From: Neoconidiobolus thromboides FSU 785
Lineage: Eukaryota > Entomophthoromycota > Entomophthoromycetes > Entomophthorales > Neoconidiobolaceae
DNA length: 64,000 nucleotides
NCBI GenBank assembly: GCA_025603075.1
Contig: MU626273.1
Location: forward strand, 129,479-193,478
Reading direction: 5' to 3'
A model generated the notes under the pieces. The model searched no databases and was not told the DNA's origin. It worked only from the letters and a program-made list of their open reading frames with translations. The position numbers and the translations under genes are program-made. This document shows, piece after piece, positions 10,983-22,487 of the stretch (within the stretch, counting starts at the first letter, position 1; every line of letters starts with the position of its first letter).

Positions 10983-11990
10983 TCAAGTTTTATTTAGAAT
11001 ATAGGAAATAAAAGCTAGATTCAATAGATCAAACACAATATTTAAATTAATAAAATTCAACTGATTTATAAATTTTTCTAATAAAAAATTTAGATGATTA
11101 AATATTACGCTTAAAACCTCAATTAAATAACTCATAATTAAGTCCCAATAATAAAATATATTAAATTGACTTACATAATTATAAAAACAATTGAAGAGTA
11201 AATTTATTATTGGTATTTTATTTATCTCATTTACAATTGTTTGAATGATTTCACTATCTGCTAATGCCTTGCTCCATTGTTCGATTTCTTTTTTTGTTGT
11301 AATAATCTCGTTCACACTATTCTCTCGAATTGTTTCAATCAACTCTTCTTTAATTTCATTTAGTTTATTTTGTACGTTGTATATAACTACCCATGAAATT
11401 ACTTTAAACGATAAAATAATTAAAAAAATTGTCAGTATTATTAACTTCTTGCTTTTATTTACTATAGTGTTACTCTTGTACAATTGATTTTTTCTTTGAT
11501 TTCTTTTAAAAACGAATATAATTATAATCCCAAATAACACTATAACACCTACTTTAATAACATAAATCAAAATAACGATAAACTCAATTTGATCTACTTT
11601 TTGAACGAACAGGTCCGAATTAACGATATCTATATTACTGTCATTACTAATAGTGCTAGATAGTTTATCAACTATATCATTAAATAAATCTAACTTGACG
11701 CTTTTACAATTGAATAAATTGAATAGTATATCTTTTACTAATACGACTATAATGTCTTTGATTCTGTTTAATAATTGATTAATATCATCTACTTTTAAAA
11801 TGGTACTAATTTGCTGTAATATTAACAATATAATTTTAATGTGATTGTTTATGGAAGATATTGAATCAGCAATAAATAGCTTCAATTGTTGAAATTTTCT
11901 ATTATAATTTATTATATCACTTATTAGTTTCATCAGTTCATAAATCAGTATATATATAATACTTAAAAATTGATGATTTAAATTGTTCAT
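10983..11990 (-). CDS. Hypothetical membrane protein, Ile/Asn-rich
   Basis: 335 aa, one exon, no recognised domain. The N-terminal half has long amphipathic Ile/Leu/Asn helices. Two clear transmembrane helices lie at about 137-160 (FIVILIYVIKVGVIVLFGII) and 182-204, flanking a Lys/Arg-rich loop FKRNQRKNQLYKSN. The region after TM2 is a charged helix (ENSVNEIITTKKEIEQW), then hydrophobic helices to the C-terminus. Codons are almost all AT-ending and composition matches flanking non-coding DNA, so selection at protein level is uncertain. But a 335-codon frame with a sensible ATG, ordered TM segments and no stops is unlikely by chance here. Confidence 0.5.
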   Translation of the reverse strand: MNNLNHQFLSIIYILIYELMKLISDIINYNRKFQQLKLFIADSISSINNHIKIILLILQQISTILKVDDINQLLNRIKDIIVVLVKDILFNLFNCKSVKLDLFNDIVDKLSSTISNDSNIDIVNSDLFVQKVDQIEFIVILIYVIKVGVIVLFGIIIIFVFKRNQRKNQLYKSNTIVNKSKKLIILTIFLIILSFKVISWVVIYNVQNKLNEIKEELIETIRENSVNEIITTKKEIEQWSKALADSEIIQTIVNEINKIPIINLLFNCFYNYVSQFNIFYYWDLIMSYLIEVLSVIFNHLNFLLEKFINQLNFINLNIVFDLLNLAFISYILNKT

Positions 11991-12157
11991 GTTTAAATGT
12001 TATCAAGTTATTTTTAGCTATATAGTCTTTTTTATACTACATTAGCATTAATTTTAAACTGTGAATATATAGAACAAAGCAAAAACAAAGGTAATGAAAA
12101 TTTAAAATAAAATAAAATGATGAAAGAAGATTTAAATAAAGAAAATGTAAATGCTGT

Positions 12158-12562
12158 TTATAAACCAATAAGTCCTTTAGCAAAACCCCATGCTTTCTTT
12201 AAAAAGTTTCTTTTTGTTACTTGGGTTGGATCTACAGTAGGAGGAACTTCTTGAGTAGTTGCTTGAGTTGCAGTATTATCAGTAGCTTGAGTAGTAGTGG
12301 TAGTACTTGAGGCTGTTACATCTTTGTTTTTGTTCTTTTTACTTTTATCTTTGCTTAATTTGCTTTTAATCCACTGTTTTCCCACCTCGGCTGTGCTTTT
12401 TAAAATTTTGACTCCTTGTTTGGCCACTTTCATTGAGTTGGTAGTAAGATCTCTCTTAGTTAATTCATTGGCAGGGAAATTACCAGCATTATTGGCTGAT
12501 ATACTTGCTGAGCTAGCACCAAGTACTAATAAAGAGGAAAAGACTAAAGTATTAACTTTCAT
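12158..12562 (-). CDS. Secreted pro-protein with C-terminal amphipathic KR-peptide
   Basis: 134 aa. Signal peptide 1-19 (MKVNTLVFSSLLVLGASSA), a first dibasic site LTKRDLTT, an amphipathic basic helix (NSMKVAKQGVKILKSTAEV onward), a Lys/Asn run (KDKSKKNKNKD) and a Thr/Gln-rich linker. It ends in KR followed by NFLKKAWGFAKGLIGL, a 16-residue cationic amphipathic helix with a Trp. The architecture matches the genes at 5237 and 13443. If kexin cleaves at KR, the tail would be a free membrane-active-type peptide; this is inference from composition only. A GTATATAAG box lies about 55 bp upstream of the ATG. I know no named family. Confidence 0.75.
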   Translation of the reverse strand: MKVNTLVFSSLLVLGASSASISANNAGNFPANELTKRDLTTNSMKVAKQGVKILKSTAEVGKQWIKSKLSKDKSKKNKNKDVTASSTTTTTQATDNTATQATTQEVPPTVDPTQVTKRNFLKKAWGFAKGLIGL

Positions 12563-13442
12563 AATTAAATAAGATTAAATATTGGTTGTTTATTTAACAA
12601 AGTTCTTCAAACAAAGCTTATATACTTTTAAAAAAACGGAGTTGTCATAAAGTATTATTAAGACAAATAATATTAATATATTTAATAATTTATTGCTCCT
12701 TATTACACTCGTTTTAATCTTATATGATATTATTCCAATCTATTAATTTTGATAATTATTTACTATTTTTAGTCTAAACTTTAGTATTTGAAAATGGTTG
12801 CTTTATTTGAAACTAATAAGGTTATAAATTAGGAGATATTTTGATATTAAATTAAAAATGAGGAAATATTTGAATAATACAATTAATAAGATATTCAGAA
12901 AATAGGTCATATTAAATATATGAAATTGAAATCCAACAAAATAGTAATAAAGCTCCATTTTGTGATAAAATATTGATGCTTTTTAATAGAGATTATACTA
13001 ATTTTTGATCAAACTTTAACCCAAAATTGTATTTTCTAAATTTAGAATGTTTCAAATAATAATAAATTAAATTTCTATGCTTTAAATAAATTTTAAAAAT
13101 ATACATTCCAAAAGCAGTATCAATTGAATTAGTATGTTAAAAATAAAAAATAAAAGTATTTTAAGCTTGTAATTTTATTGCTACTTCCTCTTTCAACAAT
13201 CTAGTTTTTTACATTTTTCTGAATAAGTATTATATCAAACACCTGGTAATGTTTATTTTTTTATATTCCTCAAGCACAATCTAGCAATAAAACATAATTA
13301 ATTGTAATTTTTGAGCTTAAATAAGGTCTTTTAGTTATTTATTATTTGGTTTGTAGCTTTTATTTATTCAATATATACGCTAAATAACTATATAAATTTA
13401 AAAAATAAGTTGTAAAGTTATATAGTTTAATAATTAAGATTT
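12563..13442. other. Intergenic, nothing recognised beyond a TATA box
   Basis: Separates two related secreted-protein genes on the same strand. AT-rich; only the TATA-like box at 12617..12625 stands out. Confidence 0.4.
12617..12625 (-). promoter_or_regulatory. TATA box GTATATAAG
   Basis: Minus-strand TATA-like box about 55 bp upstream of the secreted protein start at 12562. Confidence 0.5.
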
Positions 13443-13841
13443 TTAAGCTAAGAATTTGAGTAATTTAGCAACTGAGCGTTTAATAGCTCGTGTAACCTTT
13501 GGAGGGACAGATGGTTGTTGTGTAGTGACGACAGCATCAGCAATAGGAGTGGGAGTAGGAGCAGTTCCAGAAGCAACAGCAGAAACAGAAGGAGAAGGAT
13601 TCATTTTGGAATTTAAGTTACTTAAAGTATCTTTGATAATACCAGTACTTTCTTTCTTTAGGAAACCTTTTATACCTTGAAGCACGTTTGGTGAACCTCC
13701 TGTTGGAGTTGGGGTTGGATTGATACTAGCAGCACTAGAGGTAGCTGCTACTGTTGATTGTTTTTTAACTTTTTTAGCACTAACAGTATTGGTTCCGGCC
13801 AACAAAATAGTTCCGATGAGTAATAAAGTATTAAATTTCAT
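13443..13841 (-). CDS. Secreted pro-protein with short C-terminal KR-peptide
   Basis: 132 aa. Signal peptide about 1-22 (MKFNTLLLIGTILLAGTNTVSA), a basic KKVKKQ patch, then Ser/Thr/Pro linkers on both sides of an amphipathic helix QGIKGFLKKESTGIIKDTL. The C-terminus has RAIKR followed by SVAKLLKFLA, a ten-residue cationic amphipathic segment. Shares the GIK-x-F-x-KK helix and terminal KR-helix layout with the genes at 5237 and 12158, and the same start (MKF/MKV-N-TL). Processing by a kexin-like protease is inferred. No function is known. Confidence 0.75.
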   Translation of the reverse strand: MKFNTLLLIGTILLAGTNTVSAKKVKKQSTVAATSSAASINPTPTPTGGSPNVLQGIKGFLKKESTGIIKDTLSNLNSKMNPSPSVSAVASGTAPTPTPIADAVVTTQQPSVPPKVTRAIKRSVAKLLKFLA

Positions 13842-13898
13842 TGTAAATAAATATTATTTTTTATATTGTATTTTAGATTCTGTAAATTTTATTTGAGC

Positions 13899-13909
13899 GT
13901 TTATATACC
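13899..13909 (-). promoter_or_regulatory. TATA box GTATATAAAC
   Basis: Minus-strand TATA-like box about 60 bp upstream of the ATG at 13841. Confidence 0.5.
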
Positions 13910-13913
13910 TTTC

Positions 13914-13958
13914 GTTTTATTTGTTTTATTTGTTTTATTTGTTTTATTTGTTTTATTT
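13914..13958. repeat. GTTTTATTT microsatellite, five units
   Basis: Five exact 9-bp units followed by a degenerate T-rich tail to about 13980. It sits just upstream of the TATA box of the secreted gene at 13443..13841. Confidence 0.85.
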
Positions 13959-15080
13959 GTTTTTTTGTTTTTTCCTTTTTTAACTTAATTCATTTTTCAC
14001 TTACCATTTTTAATTTGCACCTATTCTTGCTCTTCCTTATTTCAGTATCCCATTACTATAAGCTCACTACGCTTGGTTTCATCAATAAATAGCTAAATAC
14101 TTTATATCATCTTTCAATAATTAATAAATATATCAACTTGTATATAGCTATATTTTTACAACTACAATGTAAGTATTCTTAAACTTATTGCCACTTTATT
14201 CCCATTTTCAATTTTTTATCATGTTTATATTAATTTATAAATAGCTTATAAGCATAAATCCTTACAAAGATCCAAAAATAACGATGCTTGATATTTCGAT
14301 ATTAATTACTACTTTTCAAAAATGTTGTATACCATTTTGGTATAACATTGCCTACTTTTAAGAGTAAATTTGCAAAATAAGTTCAACTTGAAAATGGGAA
14401 CTAATTAATATAAAGTGAAGATGAAATTTGAATGTTAATCATTCTTTAAAAATGACAACGTTTCTATGAAAAGTAGTCAATGTTTTATTAAAAATAGTAT
14501 AAATAAACCTATTGTTAAACTTCAATCTAATAATGTGGACTTAACTCATGTACAATTATGTGATGTTATGCCAGGAAAAATGAAAGCGCCATATGGTGAT
14601 ATTTTTTTATCAATTGTTTATTTTGCCATTTTTTTGAAATTTAAAAATTAATTATTTAATACAAACCGTTCAAGCTTAGATATGTGTGACTAACTATTCA
14701 TTTTAATAAGCTCTAATTATTAACCTGTATATTAGCATGATAGCATGAGTAGTTGGTTATAGAAATCGTTATTATCTAGGGCATATTCGAACTTAAACAG
14801 AGCTGTATTAGTTATTTTTAACTCGAAAAATAGTAAATGGGGACAATCAATAGAAAACTCCCCATATTATTAGGTATTCCCAGAAGTAGATGTTTTTTTG
14901 GGCAAGAATGATGGCAAGTAAATCATTAATATTTTAAAATATTTATTTAAAAATGAATAAATTACTATTAAATTTAAATTTTAGGTTTTTACTATTAATA
15001 AAATACTAAGTCATCTTTGAAAAAAGTTTAAAAATAAAAACAGATTCGCTTTTTTCAGCTGTAAATATCAAAATTTTAAT

Positions 15081-15130
15081 CAAATAGTGTTTAAAGATAG
15101 AAAAAGTGATCAAGCTAAAAAACACCCCAT
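15081..15130 (-). mobile_element. Foldback MITE, half copy
   Basis: Only the right half of the reverse-orientation element is recognisable (CAAATAGTGTTTAAAGAT to ACACCCCAT). The left half is missing or diverged. Confidence 0.55.
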
Positions 15131-15156
15131 CTCTTTTTTTCACTTGAATTCCTGTA

Positions 15157-15253
15157 TTTTGGGGTGTTTTTTTTGTTTCATTACTTTTTCCATTTTTTAA
15201 GTGCTATTTGAGTGGAAAGATTGTTAGTAAAATTTTAAAAAAATACATCCCCA
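15157..15253 (+). mobile_element. Foldback MITE, copy 2
   Basis: Forward copy. Left end TTTTGGGGTGT, core AAGTGCTATTTGAGTGG, right end ACATCCCCAT. Lies about 27 bp from the inverted half copy. Confidence 0.75.
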
Positions 15254-15395
15254 TTTACTTTTTTGTTTTTTTATAGGCGCAATTCTACATAATTGTGTCC
15301 AAGTTTAAATCTATACCATATGTTTTTGGAAATTAAAAATAAACTTACAGCTATTTCAACTTATAGCTAAAATTTATTTTGTTTTATTTTTAATT

Positions 15396-16297
15396 ATGAG
15401 CAATATAGAAAAAGTAGAGAACCAAAGATCAATGAGTTTAAGTAATGACAGCGACGAAAATCAAGTGATAGATGACAAAGACAATAGCAATAGTGAAGAA
15501 ACAAATGAAACAGAAAATAAAACGCAGTCTGAGTAAGTAATCCACTTTTAATAGTGAAATAGTACAATTTAATTTGATAGAGATAATTTGAAGCTACATG
15601 ATTTAACTGTACAGGCCGATTATGAGGGAAGTATAGTGCCACCACTTACACATAGTAATATACAAAGCGTTTTGCAAATAAATGAGGCTTTGATTGCACT
15701 TTTAGTTGATTATCAAAATAAAGATTGGGTTGATGATCCTAATTTTATAATGTAATTATGTCGCTAGTAATGATGTCAATAATGTCTAATGGAATTTATT
15801 TTATAGTTACCAAAAGCGACTACAAACCAATCTAACTTATTTAGCTTCTGTTGCTGATCATTATCTTAACCCTCAGGTAATCAATTTTAAATTAAAGATT
15901 TGAAAAATAACTTATATCATGATAGAACGGAGATGATACGTTAAAACATAAAATCCCATCGGTTCCTTCACGCGGTAGTAGAAAATTAAGTCCATCAAGC
16001 TTGAATGAAGTACTGGGCTACACAGCTACTTCTGTTAAAGCTAAATTTAGCTCTACAGATCCAAGGCTTGCACTATTTGATAAATTAGCAGCGCTGAGGG
16101 TTGAAGAAAGTATGGCATATAGAGAAACGAAGCCAGAGTTTGGTACTGCAAAAAAGAATCCAGAACCTTCGCCTTATGATCTTCATGTTACTTATAAAGT
16201 ATTTGATCCCCCAATCCATAGCTCTGAAGCTAAAACTAGCACTTTATTAGCACCGTTCCGATTGCCTAGTGAGGTTGAACTCCCCCCATTTAAATAA
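15396..16297 (+). CDS. SS18-like (SSXT domain) protein
   Basis: Four exons: 15396..15532, 15581..15751, 15807..15876 and 15926..16297; introns 48, 55 and 49 bp. The protein is 249 aa. Residues about 71-126 match the SSXT N-terminal homology region: SNIQSVLQINEALIALLVDY, then YQKRLQTNLTYLASVADHYL. The family pattern is a helix with LxEN-LI, then YQxxLQxNLxYLAxIAD. SS18 is a subunit of animal BAF (SWI/SNF) complexes, so a chromatin role is likely. The N-terminus is acidic (Asp/Glu/Asn) and the C-terminal half is Ser/Pro-rich without a recognised domain. It lacks the Gln/Tyr/Gly-rich tail of animal SS18. Frames join cleanly with no stop. Confidence 0.78.
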
Positions 16298-16614
16298 TTT
16301 ATTTATAAAAATTTTGTTTTAAATATGATGATGCTTTTTTTATTTTTTAAAAGGGCAATGGTCATCTTCATATATTACATAAGCACCGTGAATTTATATT
16401 ATATAGTCTTTGAAGTTAACAAAGTAAATTATTTAAATTTTAAATTCAGTACAAGTAAATATTTTGATTTTTTAGTAAAATCGATATTTAAATCTATTTA
16501 TTCTAAACTGCTAAAACATAAATAACTATTAGATAACAACTTTTATTATTTAAGGATCTCAAAGTTAAAATTTATTAATGTTTAGTGTTAAAGTGGAATA
16601 CCGATAGAAAATTA
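16298..16614. other. Convergent intergenic region
   Basis: AT-rich spacer between the SS18-like gene and the 3' end of the first histidine kinase. The 66-codon frame at 16325 is Phe/Tyr/Lys-rich and is not convincing. Confidence 0.4.
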
Positions 16615-19281
16615 TTAAGCTTTAAACGAAGCTGGGGCTGAGTTTGAATTTGAACTTTTATCTGTACTCTCAGCCTCAAATTCATCTATACTTGTGGTAC
16701 TAGTTTGGTCTCGATATTTACCATTTTGTGCGACATGTAACCACTTTCTTAGTACACTTTGAAAATTATTATAAATTACCGGCTTTGATATATGATCATT
16801 CATTCCTAGTGATAGAAAGTGCTCTTGATCTGCTAATAATACATTGGCTGAAACGGATATAATTATTTGTTCGGAGTCAACTTTACGTATTTCTCTACAA
16901 ACCTAATAAATTGCTATTAAATCAGAATTAAAAGATTGAATTTGCAATTACCTCATCCCCATCCTTTTTTGGCATAGATTGATCTAGCAGTATAACATGA
17001 AATCCCCCCTTTGGTTTAGCATAGTAAGCATCTAAAGCCGCTTGTCCATCTCCTACCATAGTTACTTCAATATCACCCATTTTCTGCAAATATCTCTTGA
17101 GGATAGCTTGATTAACAGGATTATCTTCTGCGATTAAAATTTGGAATATTTTCGGTTGACCGTTTATATTTAGTTTTTGTAGTGTATTATTTTCATTCGA
17201 AGATGCTCTGCGCAATAAGTCTGGTCTTACACTTTTTGAGCCACGTGATGATTTCGATCTAGATGGACTTTTTACTATTGTATTACTATTTGTTGGATAA
17301 GGTAGCTGATTTGAAGTTCCTAAACATAATCGCATATTTGATCGGAATGTTTGGTGCCTTATGAGCTTGCTTAATGAAAAGTTTAATCTATTTTCGGTAC
17401 TGTTCACTTTATATACCATTAATGGTATTTCAACTACTATTTTTGTTCCCATATTAACTTCAGAATTAACGCTTATTTTCCCTTTCATAAGCTCAACCAA
17501 TGACTTTGTTATTGCTAATCCTAGTCCGGTACCACCAAATGCACGCCTTTTTGATGTATCTGCTTGGATCCATGGTGAAAATATACTTGGTAAAACTTTA
17601 GAGCTGATCCCTATTCCACTATCTATTATGGTGAATTCAAATAATAAATTCTCTTGATCTAAATGTTTAAACTTTGTTTCCAACTTGACCGAACCATTGA
17701 AAGTGAATTTAATCGCATTTGAAAGAAGATAGCTTAATAACTGGGAAAGTCTATTTGGATCTCCTAAAGTAGGTATCACCTTTTCGATTGGTGATATTTC
17801 AAATTCTAGGCTTTTACCAAGAGCTTTGGGCATAAAAATTTTGTTCAATTGCCCAAGAACATCTTTAATATTAAATGGGATACTTTCGATGGTTAATTTT
17901 CCTGATTCGACCCTTTGAAAATCAAGGATATCTTCAATAACTGACATCTTAATATTATTAGAATAAATAAACAATGATTAAAGAATAGTTACTAGATTTC
18001 TTGCAGACTCATTTGTATGTTCCAAGAGGGCAAGTTGGTCTGAATCAATTATTGTTTCCATTAACATACATACATTTCCAACAATACCAAATATCTATTT
18101 TAAAAATAGGTTAAAAATAAATAAAAGTATCGTGATTATTTTTACGGGTGTCCTTATTTCATGTGACATCATAGCTATAAATTCAGATTTCATTCTTGCT
18201 GTGGTTTGGGATGCTTTTTGTGCCAAAATTAATTCCTGTTTTTCTTGCTCAGCTTTTTTATGATCATGCACATCTATTTAAATAACTTTATCAGTATACA
18301 ATACATATGTTTTAAGCTCATCTACCTGTAGCAGTAGTAACCCATCTTACTACCCTACCAGTGTTTTTCTCAAAAATTGGAACAGAATTTAATAAATACC
18401 ATCGATATTGTGACTCGTCGATATTACTATTGGAAATAAAATTTTGCTTCTCCTCCAAATAATGGCTATAATGACGATATCTTATTTCAATTGTGTAAAT
18501 AGCTGGCTCCTATTAGAATTAGGTAAAACACAAATAAATGATATAATTACAAACCTTTAGTAACCTAATGAACAGGGGCGCGAACCTTTTCCAATCTTCT
18601 GGATGCATACAAGCCTAAACTTAAATTTATATGGTGCTTAATATATTAAAAAATAAAACTACCTCCCAATTGCCTCCAACAGTTAATCCAAGGGTTTCAT
18701 GAACTTTGCTATTATAATATCTATTTTGAAAAGAATTAATATGGTTTAAGAAAATAACAATGATTTTACTCAGCATCCCCATTACCAGTTAAGCACCAAA
18801 TCATACATGGTAAAGAATCTGCCAATAATTCAAATTCTTCCATTAATTTTTGCTTCCTTGATAATTCATGGATTGGCGCAACCTGAGGGGCATAAGTTAC
18901 CGATGAAAAAGCGGATATATTTTTTATACCAACAGAATAATAAATAGTGCTATTCAAACTCCACTCTTTTACTTTTACGGAAACTACTTTACTCGAATTT
19001 GTAGAAGGATCATTTACATGACAAAAACATAAATCAAGTATAGAAGTAGCTTGGTTCTCGCCATTTGCGTTGAGAAGTTTTGGAAGAAAATGACGATGTA
19101 AAAACTCCTTCAAAGGGGTTTGTAAAATGGACTGTTTATTTTCGTAACCTAAAATTATAGCAACAGATTCCGTACAATCAACAATAGTATTGATATCACA
19201 AATTAAAAGAGGATCTAAGCTGGCATTACATAGCAAATGAGCTATAGTTGCAGCATTTAAATTGACTATATCCTCAACCAT
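16615..19281 (-). CDS. Hybrid histidine kinase (PAS-PAS-HisKA-HATPase-REC), paralog 1
   Basis: Eight exons: 18770..19281, 18663..18720, 18555..18614, 18326..18509, 18146..18273, 17993..18094, 16952..17947 and 16615..16902; 775 aa. An N-terminal PAS-like domain (about 20-140) precedes a second PAS with its PAC segment (about 165-270). The H-box MMSHEIRTP puts the phospho-acceptor at His309. The ATPase has the N-box (NRLSQLLSYLLSNAIKF), DSGIGIS and GGTGLGLAI. The receiver starts ILIAEDNPVNQ, with phospho-Asp670 in LLDQSMPKKDG and Lys in SKP. No transmembrane segment, so a cytosolic sensor probably feeding an HPt/HOG-type phosphorelay. The exon pattern matches the paralog at 27406..29957 closely. 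Confidence 0.9.
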
Positions 19282-20807
19282 AAAAATAATTTAAAAGATA
19301 AATGACATAAAAGAACAAATTTAACATTTTAAAAAATAGTGGAATATAAGCCTAGACTTTGTTGATTTGATCTTAAGCTAATAGGATCTGCTAAATTTCC
19401 ATCATTTGGAAGGAATTTGTCAAACTTTTGTATTAAATAATCATAAATAATTGTTTTTAATCATGTTTTATCAAGACCTTTATTTGTTTTCTCCCAACTA
19501 TCTAATAATTAAATTCATAAATTCATGCTAAAATTATGCAAAAAACACACTGATAAATGCTATTTTAGTGAACGTTTAGTTTGATTTACTATATTATAAT
19601 ATAAAGAAAATACAGTATTGGTATAGTCTATACAATTTTTTTTATACAAGAAGAGCTTGATCGAAGTCTAGACTCTCAAATCTAGATTAGCTTATCATTT
19701 AATTTAATTATTCTTAGAAAATATAGATACATCACGTTTGAATAACTAGTTTGTATAACTTAACTTGAAATTGTTCCTAATAAAGAATTAAAAAAGACAT
19801 TTTAAAATAATTCCTGCTTATTCCAAAATGGTAAATTAAAGCTTCTACTTCAAAGATTTATCAAAGTATTTTTATTTTCTATTTTTACTATGTAGATATA
19901 ACTGAATATTAGCCTTAATGTTCAACTATGAGTTGTTTAATTTTATGAATGTAATTTATACAATTGTATATAACATATTACTAAAAATATTAAAATTTTA
20001 TTGGTTTAAAAATCATGCAATATTACACTACAACTGCTGTTATACCGCGATATTCTTTAAATTTTAAAGTTTTATTTACCTCAATATTTTTTATCCCCCA
20101 ACTTTCTATTTGTGTAGTTCAATTTTCCATCATTTTTTTTAAATACAATTCTGTTTGTTATAAACCTTGTTATTCCATGAGCGTTTTATTTGAGTCATTC
20201 ACTGCCTTTTGATACACAACTACTATGCCTTTATCACCATATTTCAGTTTTTAATTCGAATAAATAATTAATCATATATTGCGTACTTTTACTTTATTAG
20301 TTTTAAAAATTCATTAATCTAAGTTTAAAGTTAGAGAACTTAACTTCACAATAAGCCATACTTAAATATATTAGTATTCTTAAATGAATACATACCTTTT
20401 AATACTACTTTTAAATATAAGTTCTATCAACTGATGCATACATGCATGTACTTATAACTATGATTTTAGTGACAAAATAGCTATATTAAATCTTGCTTTT
20501 AGTATAATATAATATAATTTATTAATATGGAAAATAGACTATAGAAGCAGTAATTATTAAAATATTTAAAATTTATGAATTATATTAATATTAAATAAGC
20601 TGAGTTAACTATTTAAATAAATGAATTTAATAAATCCTATAATCTTTTAATGTTTGATTTTAATTTACAATGATTTTATTTGATTAAAACCATTTAACCA
20701 ATTAAATTCGTACAATATACATGTTTTTAAGCTTCTATAGGTTTTAAAGTTCTTATTTTTAAGCGTTTTATGTATTAGCATTATTAGTTTCAAGATTTTA
20801 GTAATAA

Positions 20808-20910
20808 TATGGGGCTGTTTTTTTTGGTTTCATTATTTTTCCATTTTTTAAGCGCTATTTGAGTGGAAAAACCGTTAGTAAAATTCTTAAACACAAAATA
20901 CATCCCCATA
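20808..20910 (+). mobile_element. Foldback MITE, copy 3
   Basis: Near-consensus forward copy of 103 bp. TATGGGGCTGT at the left, AAGCGCTATTTGAGTGGAAAA core, ACATCCCCATA at the right. Confidence 0.85.
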
Positions 20911-21242
20911 TTATATTTCTAAATTTAATGTATTTTTTACATTTCAATGTTTTTATTATAAATCTAAGCCTTATGAAAATAATTAAAGTGGTCAGACAGA
21001 TTTAAAGTAAAAATTCAATCAAGATCCTTATTTGTAAATTACTACATCAAACAATAAGCTTTAGACTTACTCTTACTTTTTAATTATTGCTATCAAAAAA
21101 ATATTTTATTTTCGCTTAACTCGCACTATGAAACTTTTTTTAACTCTTGATATTCAATAAACACATAGTTTCTAAATTAGCATAAATATTACAAAATAAT
21201 AAAACCTGCTATTTTAATAATATCATTAATTTTATAGATATA

Positions 21243-21343
21243 TATGGGGATATGTTTTTTTGTTTAAGAATTTTACTATAATCTTTCCACCAAAATAGCG
21301 CTTAAAAAATGGAAGCATAATGAAACCAAAAAAACAGCCCTAT
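21243..21343 (-). mobile_element. Foldback MITE, copy 4
   Basis: Reverse copy: TATGGGGATATG left end, CAAAATAGCGCTTAAAAAATGG core, CAGCCCTATA right end. Confidence 0.8.
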
Positions 21344-22002
21344 ATCTTTCAACTAAAGCGTTATACTAAAGTAAAAATTGTTTTTAGAATCGACTTTTAT
21401 AATTTTCAAAAATGTGAAATATCGCTTTGTCAGTCCCATGGTTAATTATAGCACAACAATCGCCTAAGCTGTTGTGTTCTTGAGTTCAGAGAAAATCAAT
21501 CCCACGTTCTTAGTTTGATTTGCTATGAGAATTTCTAGCTCCATCCAAAAGAATATTATCTTCTCATTTTGATATCTATACTTTTCAGAGTATAAAACAG
21601 ATTTTAGAGTACAGTAGTTCAAGGCTTTTTAACTGAATTATTCCCTGGTATCTCGAACATTTAATAAAGCCACTAAGTTTTCCTAATAGTATTTTACGTA
21701 GATTTTACATTAGTGTTGTCTATTCTATTTGTCTTATATAGCTTGTAACCTATTATGTGCTATTCCTCATAATCCAAGTCTATCTTAGTCACATAAACTA
21801 AGACCTTTCGACTTATAGTGTAGTCAACCCACCAATAGCTGTTCTTGACTCCAAACCCTGAGTACCAGATTTCACAAAAAACAAAAAAAATCCACTATAA
21901 AGTAATAGAGGTACTTTGGGCAAAATGTCAATATTAAACTAATGGTTTGGTTAAGAAAACAATACTTTTTGTTTTAACTGAAATGAAAGATGAAAATCAC
22001 TA

Positions 22003-22101
22003 TACGGGGATGTTTTTTTGGCTTCACTTTTTCCATTTTTAAGCACTATTTGAATGGAAAAGTTGTTAGTAGGATTCTCAAACAAAAAAATATATCCCAT
22101 A
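22003..22101 (+). mobile_element. Foldback MITE, copy 5
   Basis: Forward copy: TACGGGGATG left end, AAGCACTATTTGAATGGAAAA core, ATCCCATA right end. Confidence 0.8.
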
Positions 22102-22487
22102 TTTTAAAATATAATTTACTTCAATATCTATTGCTATTTAGTTTTAGATTATTTAAATCATCCTAATGAATTTTATTTTGAGCTACATAGGTAGGTCAAA
22201 AAGTTTGTATGGTGAAGGGCTTAAAGGGAAGATAGATATAAATCCTTTACAGCAACGCATTGCGTATATTCGAAATATAACATACCCAAAGTTTCATATT
22301 AATTGAATTGCTCATCCTGCAAATACAATTAAAATAAAAAACTATTGCAACAAAATTTTTGTTATAATTTTATATCTATCTTCTAACAGAAAATTGTCAA
22401 AATGTATTATGTTTCGAAGTTCTGACTATACATTAATAATGAAAAATCCAATTAACATTAAATATGCAGATATTATATTTATGACTA

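Larger units (their letters stand above)
13842..15395. other. Intergenic with microsatellite and MITE copies
   Basis: Holds a 9-bp microsatellite (13914..13958), a TATA box for the gene at 13841, a half MITE and a full MITE. The 61-codon open frame at 14466 has no coding character. Confidence 0.45.

Noticed and set aside
14466-14651. 61-codon plus-strand frame
   Set aside because: No domain, no splice partner, AT-driven composition; likely chance.
14838-14868. GGGGACA...CTCCCCAT inverted pair resembling MITE ends
   Set aside because: Only about 30 bp and without the core; not counted as a copy.
20015-20212. 65-codon plus-strand frame
   Set aside because: Phe/Ile/Ser-rich and isolated; no support.
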